A program made the position numbers and the translations under genes. Source: Bacteroidota bacterium (lineage in GTDB: Bacteria; Bacteroidota; Bacteroidia; UKL13-3). From it: a DNA stretch of 64,000 bases. The notes beneath the pieces are model-generated. The model did no database searches. It saw only the letters and a program-made list of their open reading frames with translations, and was not told the origin of the DNA. Location of the stretch: assembly GCA_027484685.1 (NCBI GenBank), contig JAIXSO010000021.1:1-64000 (forward strand). The letters run 5' to 3'. Shown here in pieces: positions 41,940 through 50,072 of this stretch. The stretch's first letter is position 1. Each line of letters opens with the position of its first letter.

Positions 41940-43343
41940 CTATAAACCAACTCCCAACTCAGCTGCAATGGTTTTCATGTAAGCGAATGCCTCATTGTAA
42001 TCGTTTTTTATTTTACCGTCTAAAATGGCTTCCCTTATTTGATTTTTTATTAAACCAACTTCTTTACATGGCTGTAAATTAAATGTTTCCATTATCATTT
42101 CGCCAGTAATAGGTGGTTGCCAATTGCGCAATTCATCGCGTTCTTCTACCTCTTTTACCAATTGTTGCACCTTGTTTAAATTACTTTTATACAAAGCAAT
42201 TTTTTCGGCAAAACGCGTGGTCATATCAGCTCTGCAAAGAATAAACAAATCAGCCAAATCATCGCCTGCATCAACAATTAACCTGCGAATGGCTGAATCT
42301 GTTACCCCATCTTCGGCCAATGCTTTCGGCCTATGATGCAAAGCAACTAGTTTTTGCACATAACGCATTTTTTCGTTTTGTGGTAGTTTTAAATTATTAA
42401 AAATGCCAGGAACCATGCGGCTTCCTTTATCTTCATGTCCATGAAATTTCCAACCACCTTCAGCTTCAATAAAACGTTTGGTGGCAGGTTTACCAATATC
42501 GTGCAATAAGGCTGCCCAACGTAACCAAAGGTTATTGGTTTCTTCACAAATATTATCTACTACATGTATGGTGTGGTAAAAATTATCTTTATGGGCTTTG
42601 CCATTTTTAACTTCTACACCATGCATGTTTTGCAGTTCTTTAAAAATAAGTTTTAACAAGCCACTTTCAAACAACAATTTGAGCCCAACTGATGGTTTTG
42701 GCGATAACAATATTTTGTTCAATTCCTCGCTGATGCGCTCGTATGAAATAATTTTGATACGTTCTGCATTGCGCTGTATAGCTTCAAAAGTTTCGGGTAA
42801 AATAGTAAAACCTAATTGCGAAGCAAACCTAATGGCACGTAGCATACGTAAAGGGTCATCGCTAAAGGTAATATCAGGTGCAAGTGGTGTTTTAATGAGT
42901 TGATTGTTTATATCTTCTAATCCTCCAAATGGATCTACAAATTGACCAAAAGTATTTTTATTAATACTTATGGCTAAAGCATTTATAGTAAAATCGCGCC
43001 TGTTTTGGTCATCGGCTAAAGTACCCGGACTTACAGTTGGTTTACGGCTATCGGTTCGGTAACTTTCTTTACGAGAACCCACAAATTCTACTTCCCAATC
43101 TGCTGTTTTTACCATGGCAGTACCAAAGTTTTTAAACACAGCAAAATCGCTTTGTTTGTGTAAATTAGCAAATGCTTTGGCTAAAGGTAATGCATCGCCA
43201 ACCACTACTACGTCAATATCTTTTGAGTTACGCTTAAGCACTAAATCGCGCACATAGCCACCAATAACATAAGCTTCTAAGCCAAGTTTATCGGCACACT
43301 GTTGTAACTCAGTAAATATAGGTAATTGTAAGGTTGGATTCAT
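41940..43343 (-). CDS. cca: CCA-adding tRNA nucleotidyltransferase with HD domain
   Basis: This 467-residue class II CCA/poly(A) polymerase-family enzyme adds or repairs the 3'-CCA of tRNA. The catalytic head has the GGYVRDLVLKR motif (about 27-37) and the carboxylates in KDIDVVVVGD, followed by RRDFTINALAI. The RRA-type segment DPLRMLRAIRFASQLGF is present. A C-terminal HD domain contains LLHDIGKPATKRF and HGHEDKGSRMVP, which suggests an additional phosphohydrolase activity. The length is typical for Bacteroidota. Confidence 0.93.
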   Translation of the reverse strand: MNPTLQLPIFTELQQCADKLGLEAYVIGGYVRDLVLKRNSKDIDVVVVGDALPLAKAFANLHKQSDFAVFKNFGTAMVKTADWEVEFVGSRKESYRTDSRKPTVSPGTLADDQNRRDFTINALAISINKNTFGQFVDPFGGLEDINNQLIKTPLAPDITFSDDPLRMLRAIRFASQLGFTILPETFEAIQRNAERIKIISYERISEELNKILLSPKPSVGLKLLFESGLLKLIFKELQNMHGVEVKNGKAHKDNFYHTIHVVDNICEETNNLWLRWAALLHDIGKPATKRFIEAEGGWKFHGHEDKGSRMVPGIFNNLKLPQNEKMRYVQKLVALHHRPKALAEDGVTDSAIRRLIVDAGDDLADLFILCRADMTTRFAEKIALYKSNLNKVQQLVKEVEERDELRNWQPPITGEMIMETFNLQPCKEVGLIKNQIREAILDGKIKNDYNEAFAYMKTIAAELGVGL

Positions 43344-43442
43344 TTGTAAAACGCCCGCAAATTATCAAAATTAAAGCAATTTTTGAGAGATAATGTAAAA
43401 AAGAAAATTGCTAAGGTTGATTAAACTATTAAGTTTCCTGCT

Positions 43443-44471
43443 TTAATAAGTGTATGTATATAATCGTTTACTCCTTATTTTATTAGTATTATCATATACT
43501 CTAACTTCAATAGGTAAGTTTTTTTCATTGTACAAATACACTGTTTTACTTAATAATTCCCCTGTTTTATCGTTTGATTTTATTAATACCTCTTTTGGTA
43601 GTCCGAAAGCATTGTAACTATAATGTTTTTTTATTAGTGGCTCTTCCTCAATCAAAGTCAACTTTCCGTTGGTATAAAAGTATTTTTTTTCAGGAATAAA
43701 TTTTGGTTTTATTAAACCTGAAAGTTCTAATTTGGCAAGGGAGTCTTTGGCAAACATGAAGAATGCTAATAAATTGTTTTGATCGCCTTTAAAATTATCT
43801 ATTAATTCTTCAAATCCCTTTTCATAGTTTAATTCACCTTCTTCGGTTAGTTGTTTAAATTTATTGTATTTATTATAATAGCTTCTTTGTTTTTCTATCA
43901 AAGTATCGGAGTTGTAATCAATATAACTAATAATTCTAAGGCTATCAGTAAAAGTTATTTTTATTTCAGAAATCCCGCGACCATATAAATGGTCAATTTC
44001 TTTAATGTAACTGACATTGTTATTGTAAGAATGGGTATTGCTTGTCACTAGTTGTAAAGTATCATTTATTACTTGCTCGGTCTTTACACTTTGCCCTAAT
44101 GAATCAAACCAATGAATATAAATATCATTGGCTTTTGCTGTATCGGCTAAGTTGATAGTTGAATATATTATTTGTTTAACAATTCTTTCTTTATTATAAA
44201 TTTGAACGTAGGTATGTTTATTACCTTCATTTTGAGTGATTACCTCAAGTCCTAAATCATTAAACCAACGGGTTTGTAATAAATATTGTTTTGTATTTTG
44301 AACATCAATTTCCTTAATTGATTTTACGCGTTTTTCTTTTGCTAGCCTTACTAAAAGTGTGTCTGGAAAGGTATCTTCATTTTCCTGAACATTACCATAA
44401 GCATGCGTAAAAATAACACTGACTAAAACCAATAATAGTTTCATATTAATTAATAAAATTTTATTACTCAT
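43443..44471 (-). CDS. Secreted hypothetical protein, paralogue 1
   Basis: This 342-residue protein has a signal peptide (core at about 11-24, MKLLLVLVSVIFTHAYG). A repeated motif reads LAKEKRVKSIKEIDVQ and QTRWFNDLGLEVITQ; RHS/YD-like units such as TYVQIYNKERIVKQIIYSTI follow. The C-terminus TKSKRLYTYTY-like ending matches paralogue 2. YD-type beta-strand repeats suggest a surface or periplasmic beta structure. It lies 71 bases after paralogue 2 (upstream on this strand), pointing to tandem duplication. The function is unknown. Confidence 0.65.
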   Translation of the reverse strand: MSNKILLINMKLLLVLVSVIFTHAYGNVQENEDTFPDTLLVRLAKEKRVKSIKEIDVQNTKQYLLQTRWFNDLGLEVITQNEGNKHTYVQIYNKERIVKQIIYSTINLADTAKANDIYIHWFDSLGQSVKTEQVINDTLQLVTSNTHSYNNNVSYIKEIDHLYGRGISEIKITFTDSLRIISYIDYNSDTLIEKQRSYYNKYNKFKQLTEEGELNYEKGFEELIDNFKGDQNNLLAFFMFAKDSLAKLELSGLIKPKFIPEKKYFYTNGKLTLIEEEPLIKKHYSYNAFGLPKEVLIKSNDKTGELLSKTVYLYNEKNLPIEVRVYDNTNKIRSKRLYTYTY

Positions 44472-44542
44472 CGTTCAATGTTAGTTTATAAATTACCACC
44501 ACAAAATATCAAATTATTATTGAAAACTAAATGTTAGTCATC

Positions 44543-45574
44543 TTAAAAAGTATATTTAAATAAACGTTTACTAATTATTTTATTTTGGCTATTATATACT
44601 TGTACTTCTTTTGGTAGATTGTTTTCATCATACAAATATAAAGTTTTGGTATTCAGTTCTTCATCTAAATGTTTTTGTGAGACTTCTTTTGGTAAACCAA
44701 AATTATCATAAACAATTTGCATTTTATAATAATTCAATTCATCCTCTACCGAGACTAATTTATTTTCAACATAACTATAAATTACTTTAGGAAAAAATGT
44801 AGGTTTTATGATACCTGAAAGTATCATTTTGTTTAATGAATCTTGATTCATAAATACAAAATAGGCTTTAGTATTTTTATTGCCGGGGTAATTATCTATA
44901 AACTCTTTAATTCCATCATCGTAAAGTAAATCTCCATCTTCTGTAGGTTGACCAAGTTCATTGTATTTGCTGTAATAACTTGTAATTTCCTTAATTAAAT
45001 TATTCTTATGGTACCTGATTTCATTAGTTATTTTGAGCTTCTTGCTTTGAACAGTTCTAGTTCCTGAAATTATTTTTTCATTTTCATAAAAATTTTCAGT
45101 AAAGTAACAAGTGTCATTTATACAATAATTAGTCGATTTAGAGTTTTCTAATTTCCCATCTATAAAATACTTTCTATTAATAATTTGTCCTAGCGAATTA
45201 TACAAATTAGAAATAACATGTTTTGCATTAGAGGTATCTGCCAAACTTACAGTTGAATACGTGATTTGTTTTGTTATTTTACCGTTATTGTAATAATTTA
45301 CTTGAGTTTCATAGTTTGATATTTGGGTAATTGTTTCTAAGCCAGACTCATTGAACCAGCGAGTTTTTAATACTTTTTCAGTTGAATCTTTAACTTCAAT
45401 TTCTTTTACTGATTTGACATGCTTTTCTTTTATCAATTTTAATAGATATGCATCAATGAATGAACTTTCGCTATCCTGTGCAATGCTGTAAACAGGTATA
45501 AAAATAAAACTGACTAAAACGCAAAATAGTTTTTTGCTAATGGAGAAAATTTTATCGTTCATAGCGTTATTCAA
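44543..45574 (-). CDS. Secreted hypothetical protein, paralogue 2
   Basis: This 343-residue protein carries a signal peptide ending VYSIAQD. It matches paralogue 1 throughout: LIKEKHVKSVKEIEVKD aligns with LAKEKRVKSIKEIDVQN, LKTRWFNESGLETITQ with LQTRWFNDLGLEVITQ, and LYDENNLPKEVQVYNSQNKI with LYNEKNLPIEVRVYDNTNKI. The start could be either of two nearby ATGs (MNNAMNDK). It may form part of the same mRNA as paralogue 1. The role is unknown; a paired surface-protein family is likely. Confidence 0.65.
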   Translation of the reverse strand: MNNAMNDKIFSISKKLFCVLVSFIFIPVYSIAQDSESSFIDAYLLKLIKEKHVKSVKEIEVKDSTEKVLKTRWFNESGLETITQISNYETQVNYYNNGKITKQITYSTVSLADTSNAKHVISNLYNSLGQIINRKYFIDGKLENSKSTNYCINDTCYFTENFYENEKIISGTRTVQSKKLKITNEIRYHKNNLIKEITSYYSKYNELGQPTEDGDLLYDDGIKEFIDNYPGNKNTKAYFVFMNQDSLNKMILSGIIKPTFFPKVIYSYVENKLVSVEDELNYYKMQIVYDNFGLPKEVSQKHLDEELNTKTLYLYDENNLPKEVQVYNSQNKIISKRLFKYTF

Positions 45575-45601
45575 AATAAAATATTAGGCAATAATAAGAA
45601 A

Positions 45602-46819
45602 CTATCCTTTTACCATTAAAGCCATGTAAAAACCATCAAATCCAGTTGCTGATGGCAATACTATTTCTTCTTTTTCTAGAGTAAAATGGGTGTTATTGGC
45701 CAAAAATGTAGCTACTTGATTTTGGTTTTCGCTAGGCATAATGCTGCAAGTTACGTACAACATTTTTCCGCCTTTTTTTACCATTACATGGTATTTATCT
45801 AAAATTTCTTGCTGTGTTTTTTTGATATTTTCAATAAAATCAGCTTGTAGTTTCCATTTAGCATCGGGGTTACGTTTTAATACACCTAAACCGCTGCAAG
45901 GCGCATCAATCAATAACCTATCGGCAAAGTCTTTTAATTCATTCACTGTATTGGCTTCAATCAAACGTGTTTCTACATTGCTTACACCCGCTCTGCGTGC
46001 ACGTTTGCGCAATTCATCTAACTTCCATTGCTCCACATCCATGCTAATCAGTTTACCTTTGTTTTGCATCAATGCAGCTACATGTAAACTTTTTCCTCCT
46101 GCACCCGCACATGCATCAATTACACGCATATTAGGTTCATTCAAATCTAAAAAAGCGGCTACTTTTTGGCTCGAAGCATCTTGCACTTCAAAATGTCCTT
46201 CTTTAAAAATTTCGGTTTTAAATAAATTAGTTTTGTTTAAAACCAACAAAGCATCTGGGTATCCTGCTATTTCTTCTGTTTCTACTTTTAAATCGGTTAG
46301 GTTTTTAACTAATTCTCTTTTGGTGGATTTTAAAGTATTTATCCTAATTACAAAAGGTGCTTTTTGGTTTAAAGCAGTCATTTCTGTTTGCCAGTTTTCA
46401 CCTAACTCTGCCATACCCATATTATCTAACCAATTAGGTACCGATTGATTAATTTTAGGAATATCAAGTGCTTGTTGTCTGCGCTGCATTACCACGTGGT
46501 AATTGATGCCATCAAACTCAGGCCAAGCTGGTAAATCAACTCCTTTAATCATAAAATGAATGGCTAAAATAGCAAACATTTGATGTTGTTTTAAAGGGCG
46601 CATGTCTTCATGACCAGTTAAACAAAATTGATACAAACGTATCCAACGCACAATATCGTAGGTGTTTTCGGCAATAAAAGCCCTGTCGCGTGCACCCCAA
46701 GTATGGTTTTTGCGTAAACTTTGTTCTATTACTTTATCAGCATATTTTTTTTGATTGAATATAACATTTAAGTTAGTAACCACTTCATTAACTAAAGGGC
46801 GATGTAATTTTTGATTCAT
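45602..46819 (-). CDS. RsmB/NOP-family RNA cytosine-C5 methyltransferase
   Basis: This 405-residue SAM-dependent enzyme has an N-terminal NusB-like helical domain (about 1-140), then a Rossmann domain with motif I VIDACAGAGGKSLHVAAL. The two catalytic Cys sites are RLLIDAPCSGLGVLKRNP (motif IV) and LYVTCSIMPSENQNQV (motif VI). It methylates C5 of a cytosine in rRNA (RsmB) or a related RNA; the exact site cannot be read from the sequence. The length fits RsmB. It is a single gene facing the hpt region. Confidence 0.88.
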   Translation of the reverse strand: MNQKLHRPLVNEVVTNLNVIFNQKKYADKVIEQSLRKNHTWGARDRAFIAENTYDIVRWIRLYQFCLTGHEDMRPLKQHQMFAILAIHFMIKGVDLPAWPEFDGINYHVVMQRRQQALDIPKINQSVPNWLDNMGMAELGENWQTEMTALNQKAPFVIRINTLKSTKRELVKNLTDLKVETEEIAGYPDALLVLNKTNLFKTEIFKEGHFEVQDASSQKVAAFLDLNEPNMRVIDACAGAGGKSLHVAALMQNKGKLISMDVEQWKLDELRKRARRAGVSNVETRLIEANTVNELKDFADRLLIDAPCSGLGVLKRNPDAKWKLQADFIENIKKTQQEILDKYHVMVKKGGKMLYVTCSIMPSENQNQVATFLANNTHFTLEKEEIVLPSATGFDGFYMALMVKG

Positions 46820-47143
46820 GTAATTTTTGTTTGTTGAAGATTAGCTGACCCCATAGCCAACCAAATTTATAAAGCGCCAAAGGTAAGTAAAAGCCCCATG
46901 ATTTTGAAAGTTAATTAGTTTGGTGAGTTTGTGGGTTGATTATGTTTGCGAGTTGACGAGTTTACGGGTTTGTGAGTTAATAAGTTGATTGGTTAACGAG
47001 TTTATAGGTTGACGGGTTGCGTGTTTACGAGTTGATTGGTTAATAAGTTAATAGGTTTATGAGTTGATTAAGGAAACAGTCCAGCAATCCAACAATCTAA
47101 CAATTCAACAATTAAACAATTCAGCAATCCAACCATCTAACAA
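46820..47143. repeat. 324-base word-repeat spacer
   Basis: No gene is seen. The left part repeats GAGTTGACGAGTTTACG, GTTGATTGGTTAACGAG and similar words. The right part switches to CAGCAATCCAACAATCTAAC and ACAATTCAACAATTAAAC words. The two halves are roughly complementary in style, giving weak inverted symmetry. There are no fixed-length spacers, so it is not CRISPR. Confidence 0.6.
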
Positions 47144-47674
47144 CTAAACCACCACATAAATCTGATCCAAGTTTCGGCCATAGCCATCGTAATCCAAGCC
47201 ATAACCAACCACAAATTTGTTTTCAATTTCAAAGCCAACATAATCAATTTCAAAATCCTCTTTAAAAGCTTCGGGTTTAAAAAGTAAAGTTAATATTTGG
47301 ATACTTGCAGGTTTATGGTCTTTTACCAATTCTAATATTTTTTTTACGGTATTGCCTGTATCTACTATGTCTTCTATAATAATTACATGGCGATTTTCAA
47401 TGCTATTATTTAGCCCAATAAGGGTTTGAACTTGGCCTGTACTTTCTGTACCTTGGTAACTTGCTAATTTTATAAACGAAATTTCGCAAGGCGAAAGAAA
47501 CGCTTTCATTAAATCGGACGTAAACATAAACGAACCATTCAATACCGATAAAAACAACGGATTTTTGCCATGAAAATCAACAGTTAATCTGTTTGCCAAC
47601 TCAATAACGCGGGCTTCAATGCTGTGGTGGCTAATAAATGGCTCAAATTGTAGGTCTTTAACTTTGATGGTCAT
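47144..47674 (-). CDS. hpt: Hypoxanthine phosphoribosyltransferase
   Basis: The ATG at 47674 (MTIKVKDLQFEPFISHHSIE) gives a 176-residue protein of the usual length; the longer frame from 47719 adds 15 unlikely residues. The PRPP-binding motif is HVIIIEDIVDTGNTVKKI (about 95-112), and the substrate-contacting loop is FLSVLNGSFMFTSDLMKA. It salvages hypoxanthine and guanine to IMP and GMP. The C-terminal VGYGLDYDGYGRNL matches the Asp-x-x-Arg/Tyr tail of the family. Confidence 0.92.
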   Translation of the reverse strand: MTIKVKDLQFEPFISHHSIEARVIELANRLTVDFHGKNPLFLSVLNGSFMFTSDLMKAFLSPCEISFIKLASYQGTESTGQVQTLIGLNNSIENRHVIIIEDIVDTGNTVKKILELVKDHKPASIQILTLLFKPEAFKEDFEIDYVGFEIENKFVVGYGLDYDGYGRNLDQIYVVV

Positions 47675-47878
47675 GTTTGGTAAAATGCTTAAAATAAAAA
47701 GTTTGCAATAATATATCAAAACAACAAAGGTTCTATGTTTTTTGAGAGAAAAAACCTTTGTTAGTTTTGATTATGGTGCCACATAAAAATTCTTTAAATG
47801 TTTCAATAGCACCATAGTTTTCCTTTAGTTGAATTAAAAGCTACTATAAATATTTAAAATAAAGTATTTTTGGCCACT

Positions 47879-48982
47879 ATGAATGTGCTTGCCATTGTAT
47901 CTTATCCTTTTTTACCCGCTACCACAGGTGGAGAAATTTGCACTTTTGGGCTGCACAATGAGTTGGCTAAAACCAATGAAGTTACCGTATTTACAGTGGA
48001 ACCTTATAGCGAAAAATTTAGTAAACCTAATTTTGAACTATTGGCTAAAATGCCCTTTAAGCCAAGTAGGTATATCAATATTTTTGTTTTTTTTACCATT
48101 AAAAAGTTAATCAAAGAAAAACACATTGACTTACTTTTTTTTGAGCAAACTTGGTATGGTTGGTTACTATGGTTGTTGAAAATATTTACCGATAAAAAAA
48201 TATACATCAGGGCTCATAATATTGAACATTTAAGGTTTAAAAGCATTGGTAAAACTTGGTGGAAACTATTATTTTACTACGAAAAATGGACTTATAACAC
48301 AGCAGATAAAGTGTTTTTTTTAACAGAAGAAGACAGGCAAAAGGCGGTGGAGGTTTTTCAATTAGCTGTTAATAAAACACAAGTAATTCCTTATGGCATT
48401 GATTTAGCACAAATTCCTTTAAAAGAAGCAAATGCAGTTGACAATGTAAAACAACGCCATCTCATCAAACCAGAAGAAAATATATTGTTATTTTATGGCA
48501 CCATGGGTTACAAACCTAATAATGATGCCGTTTTATACTTATTAGAAAAATTGCAACCTGCCTTGCAAAAACATCCGCAGTTTCATTATAAAATAGTGGT
48601 TTGTGGTAAAAATTTGCCATTAACCATTGAGCAAAAAATCAAAGCCAATCCAAGTATTATTTATGCGGGATTTGTTGAAAATTTGAATGAATACATTGAT
48701 GCAGCTAAAGTGGTGTTAAATCCTGTTATAACAGGTGGTGGCGTTAAAACCAAAGCCATTGATGCTTTGGCAAGAAATGCCAATTTAGTTTCAACCGAAA
48801 GTGGGGCCATTGGAATTGAGAAAAGTGTTTGTGGCAATAAGTTAATTATAGTTCCTGATAATGATGTGAACATATTTGCGCAAGCTATTATCAAAACGTG
48901 TGATGCGCCTTTAACCAATATTCCCAATCAGTTTTACCAAACTTATAATTGGGGTAATATTATTAAGCGATTGGAGTTGTAA
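47879..48982 (+). CDS. Glycosyltransferase (family 4-like)
   Basis: The ATG at 47879 (MNVLAIVSYPFLPATTGGEI) is preferred over a TTG three codons before. The 367-residue GT-B enzyme has an N-terminal domain with the PATTGGE motif, then HNIEHLRFKS, and a C-terminal donor-binding domain with NILLFYGTMGYKPNNDAVLY and IDAAKVVLNPVITGGGVKTK. The last motif is where retaining GT4 enzymes bind the sugar-nucleotide. The product is probably added to a surface glycan. Its stop overlaps the next ATG by one base (TAATG), so the following lipoprotein is in the same operon. Confidence 0.85.
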   Translation: MNVLAIVSYPFLPATTGGEICTFGLHNELAKTNEVTVFTVEPYSEKFSKPNFELLAKMPFKPSRYINIFVFFTIKKLIKEKHIDLLFFEQTWYGWLLWLLKIFTDKKIYIRAHNIEHLRFKSIGKTWWKLLFYYEKWTYNTADKVFFLTEEDRQKAVEVFQLAVNKTQVIPYGIDLAQIPLKEANAVDNVKQRHLIKPEENILLFYGTMGYKPNNDAVLYLLEKLQPALQKHPQFHYKIVVCGKNLPLTIEQKIKANPSIIYAGFVENLNEYIDAAKVVLNPVITGGGVKTKAIDALARNANLVSTESGAIGIEKSVCGNKLIIVPDNDVNIFAQAIIKTCDAPLTNIPNQFYQTYNWGNIIKRLEL

Positions 48983-49725
48983 TGGCTAAAAATTGTTTAA
49001 TTATTGTATTGCTATTGATTGTATTTGTTTCATGTAACGACCAAGACATTCAAGTAAATATTCAAACCAATGGCAAAATAGTGTTGATAGATTCCACCTT
49101 ATTGACCAATAATTTTGAAAACTATAATTCTGAATATATACAAAGTGGTTATTTTCCGGTCTATTATATTGGCAAAAAGGCAGATACTTTTTATTTAAAA
49201 CGCGAGCCTTTTCAATATGACGATTTTTTGTATTTGGATAAAAAAATGGAAATTTATTTGGCTAACGAAAAAAATATTTCCATTAAAGTAGATACCAATT
49301 TTAAAACTAGCATTGATATACAATATAAACATTACGATTTAAATGATGATTTAGCGCAAATAGACTCGGTTTATTGCAATGCAGCTTTTCCTTTTTTTAT
49401 TGAAAATTTAAGCGACTCATTAATATATGTTGGCGAAGGTAAAATGGGTATACATAACCTATACTTACAAGCTATCAATGCAAAAGGCGATTGGGTTGAT
49501 ATTGAAAAACCATTTAAAATATCGTGTGGTAATGGTTATCAATATATAGTTTTACCTCCTAAACATTTATTGCTTGGCAAATTAATGCGTAAAAGAGGCG
49601 ATTACAAAGCAATATGCAGGCTAAAACTTAAATACAGAAACAACACCATTTACTCCAATATTTTTGAAGATTGGATTGATAAGAAGTTGTTAGATTTAAA
49701 ATTTGATAGTAATTACGAAAATTAA
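48982..49725 (+). CDS. Hypothetical lipoprotein
   Basis: This 247-residue protein has a lipoprotein signal with lipobox VFVSC (Cys at about 19), then NDQDIQ. The mature domain is beta-rich: TLLTNNFENYNSEYIQSGYF, later SCGNGYQYIVLPPKHLLLGK. No known family or active site is seen. It is translationally coupled to the glycosyltransferase upstream, so it may work in the same surface-glycan step. Confidence 0.6.
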   Translation: MAKNCLIIVLLLIVFVSCNDQDIQVNIQTNGKIVLIDSTLLTNNFENYNSEYIQSGYFPVYYIGKKADTFYLKREPFQYDDFLYLDKKMEIYLANEKNISIKVDTNFKTSIDIQYKHYDLNDDLAQIDSVYCNAAFPFFIENLSDSLIYVGEGKMGIHNLYLQAINAKGDWVDIEKPFKISCGNGYQYIVLPPKHLLLGKLMRKRGDYKAICRLKLKYRNNTIYSNIFEDWIDKKLLDLKFDSNYEN

Positions 49726-50006
49726 AATCATTATCAATTGTTATTCAACACCTTTGGAGTTGTTGTTGTGGGTTTGTTTTATAACCCTGCATTTCATGCA
49801 GGGCTATTGTTATTTAACTCCTTCGGAGTTTTGATTGGTGGTCAATTGCCAATCATTTTGATTCTATTTTAAACCACAAATTTAATTTTCTGTAAAAAAC
49901 CAAACTCCGAAGGAGTTTAATTTGAATAGCACCGGGTGCAACTCGGTGTAACGGATGGTTATTTAATTAACCAAACTCCAAAGGAGTTGAATAAGGCAAA
50001 AAAAAA
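49726..50006. repeat. Cluster of short palindromic hairpins
   Basis: Between the lipoprotein gene and the ABC-F terminator, five small inverted repeats lie in a row: AACACCTTTGGAGTT-like, CCTGCATTTCATGCAGG, AACTCCTTCGGAGTT, AACTCCGAAGGAGTT and AACTCCAAAGGAGTT, plus CACCGGGTGCAACTCGGTG. They have the form of those at 33693-33807 and belong to one dispersed hairpin family. No gene is seen in the 347-base gap. Confidence 0.6.
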
Positions 50007-50043
50007 CACCAATACAAAATTTAATAAACTTTTTGTATTGGTG
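50007..50043 (-). terminator. Rho-independent terminator of the ABC-F gene
   Basis: Thirteen-base perfect arms CACCAATACAAAA (50007-50019) and TTTTGTATTGGTG (50031-50043). The plus-strand A-run before them gives a U-run on the minus-strand transcript. Confidence 0.93.
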
Positions 50044-50072
50044 CTTTGGGTATTAATATACTTGAAATAATA

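Noticed and set aside
45741-46448. 235-residue plus-strand frame opposite the RsmB/NOP gene
   Set aside because: It is the antisense shadow of a well-supported methyltransferase gene and has no family features.
46905-47140. Possible CRISPR array
   Set aside because: The repeated words have no fixed length, spacing or exact repeat, and no cas gene is present.
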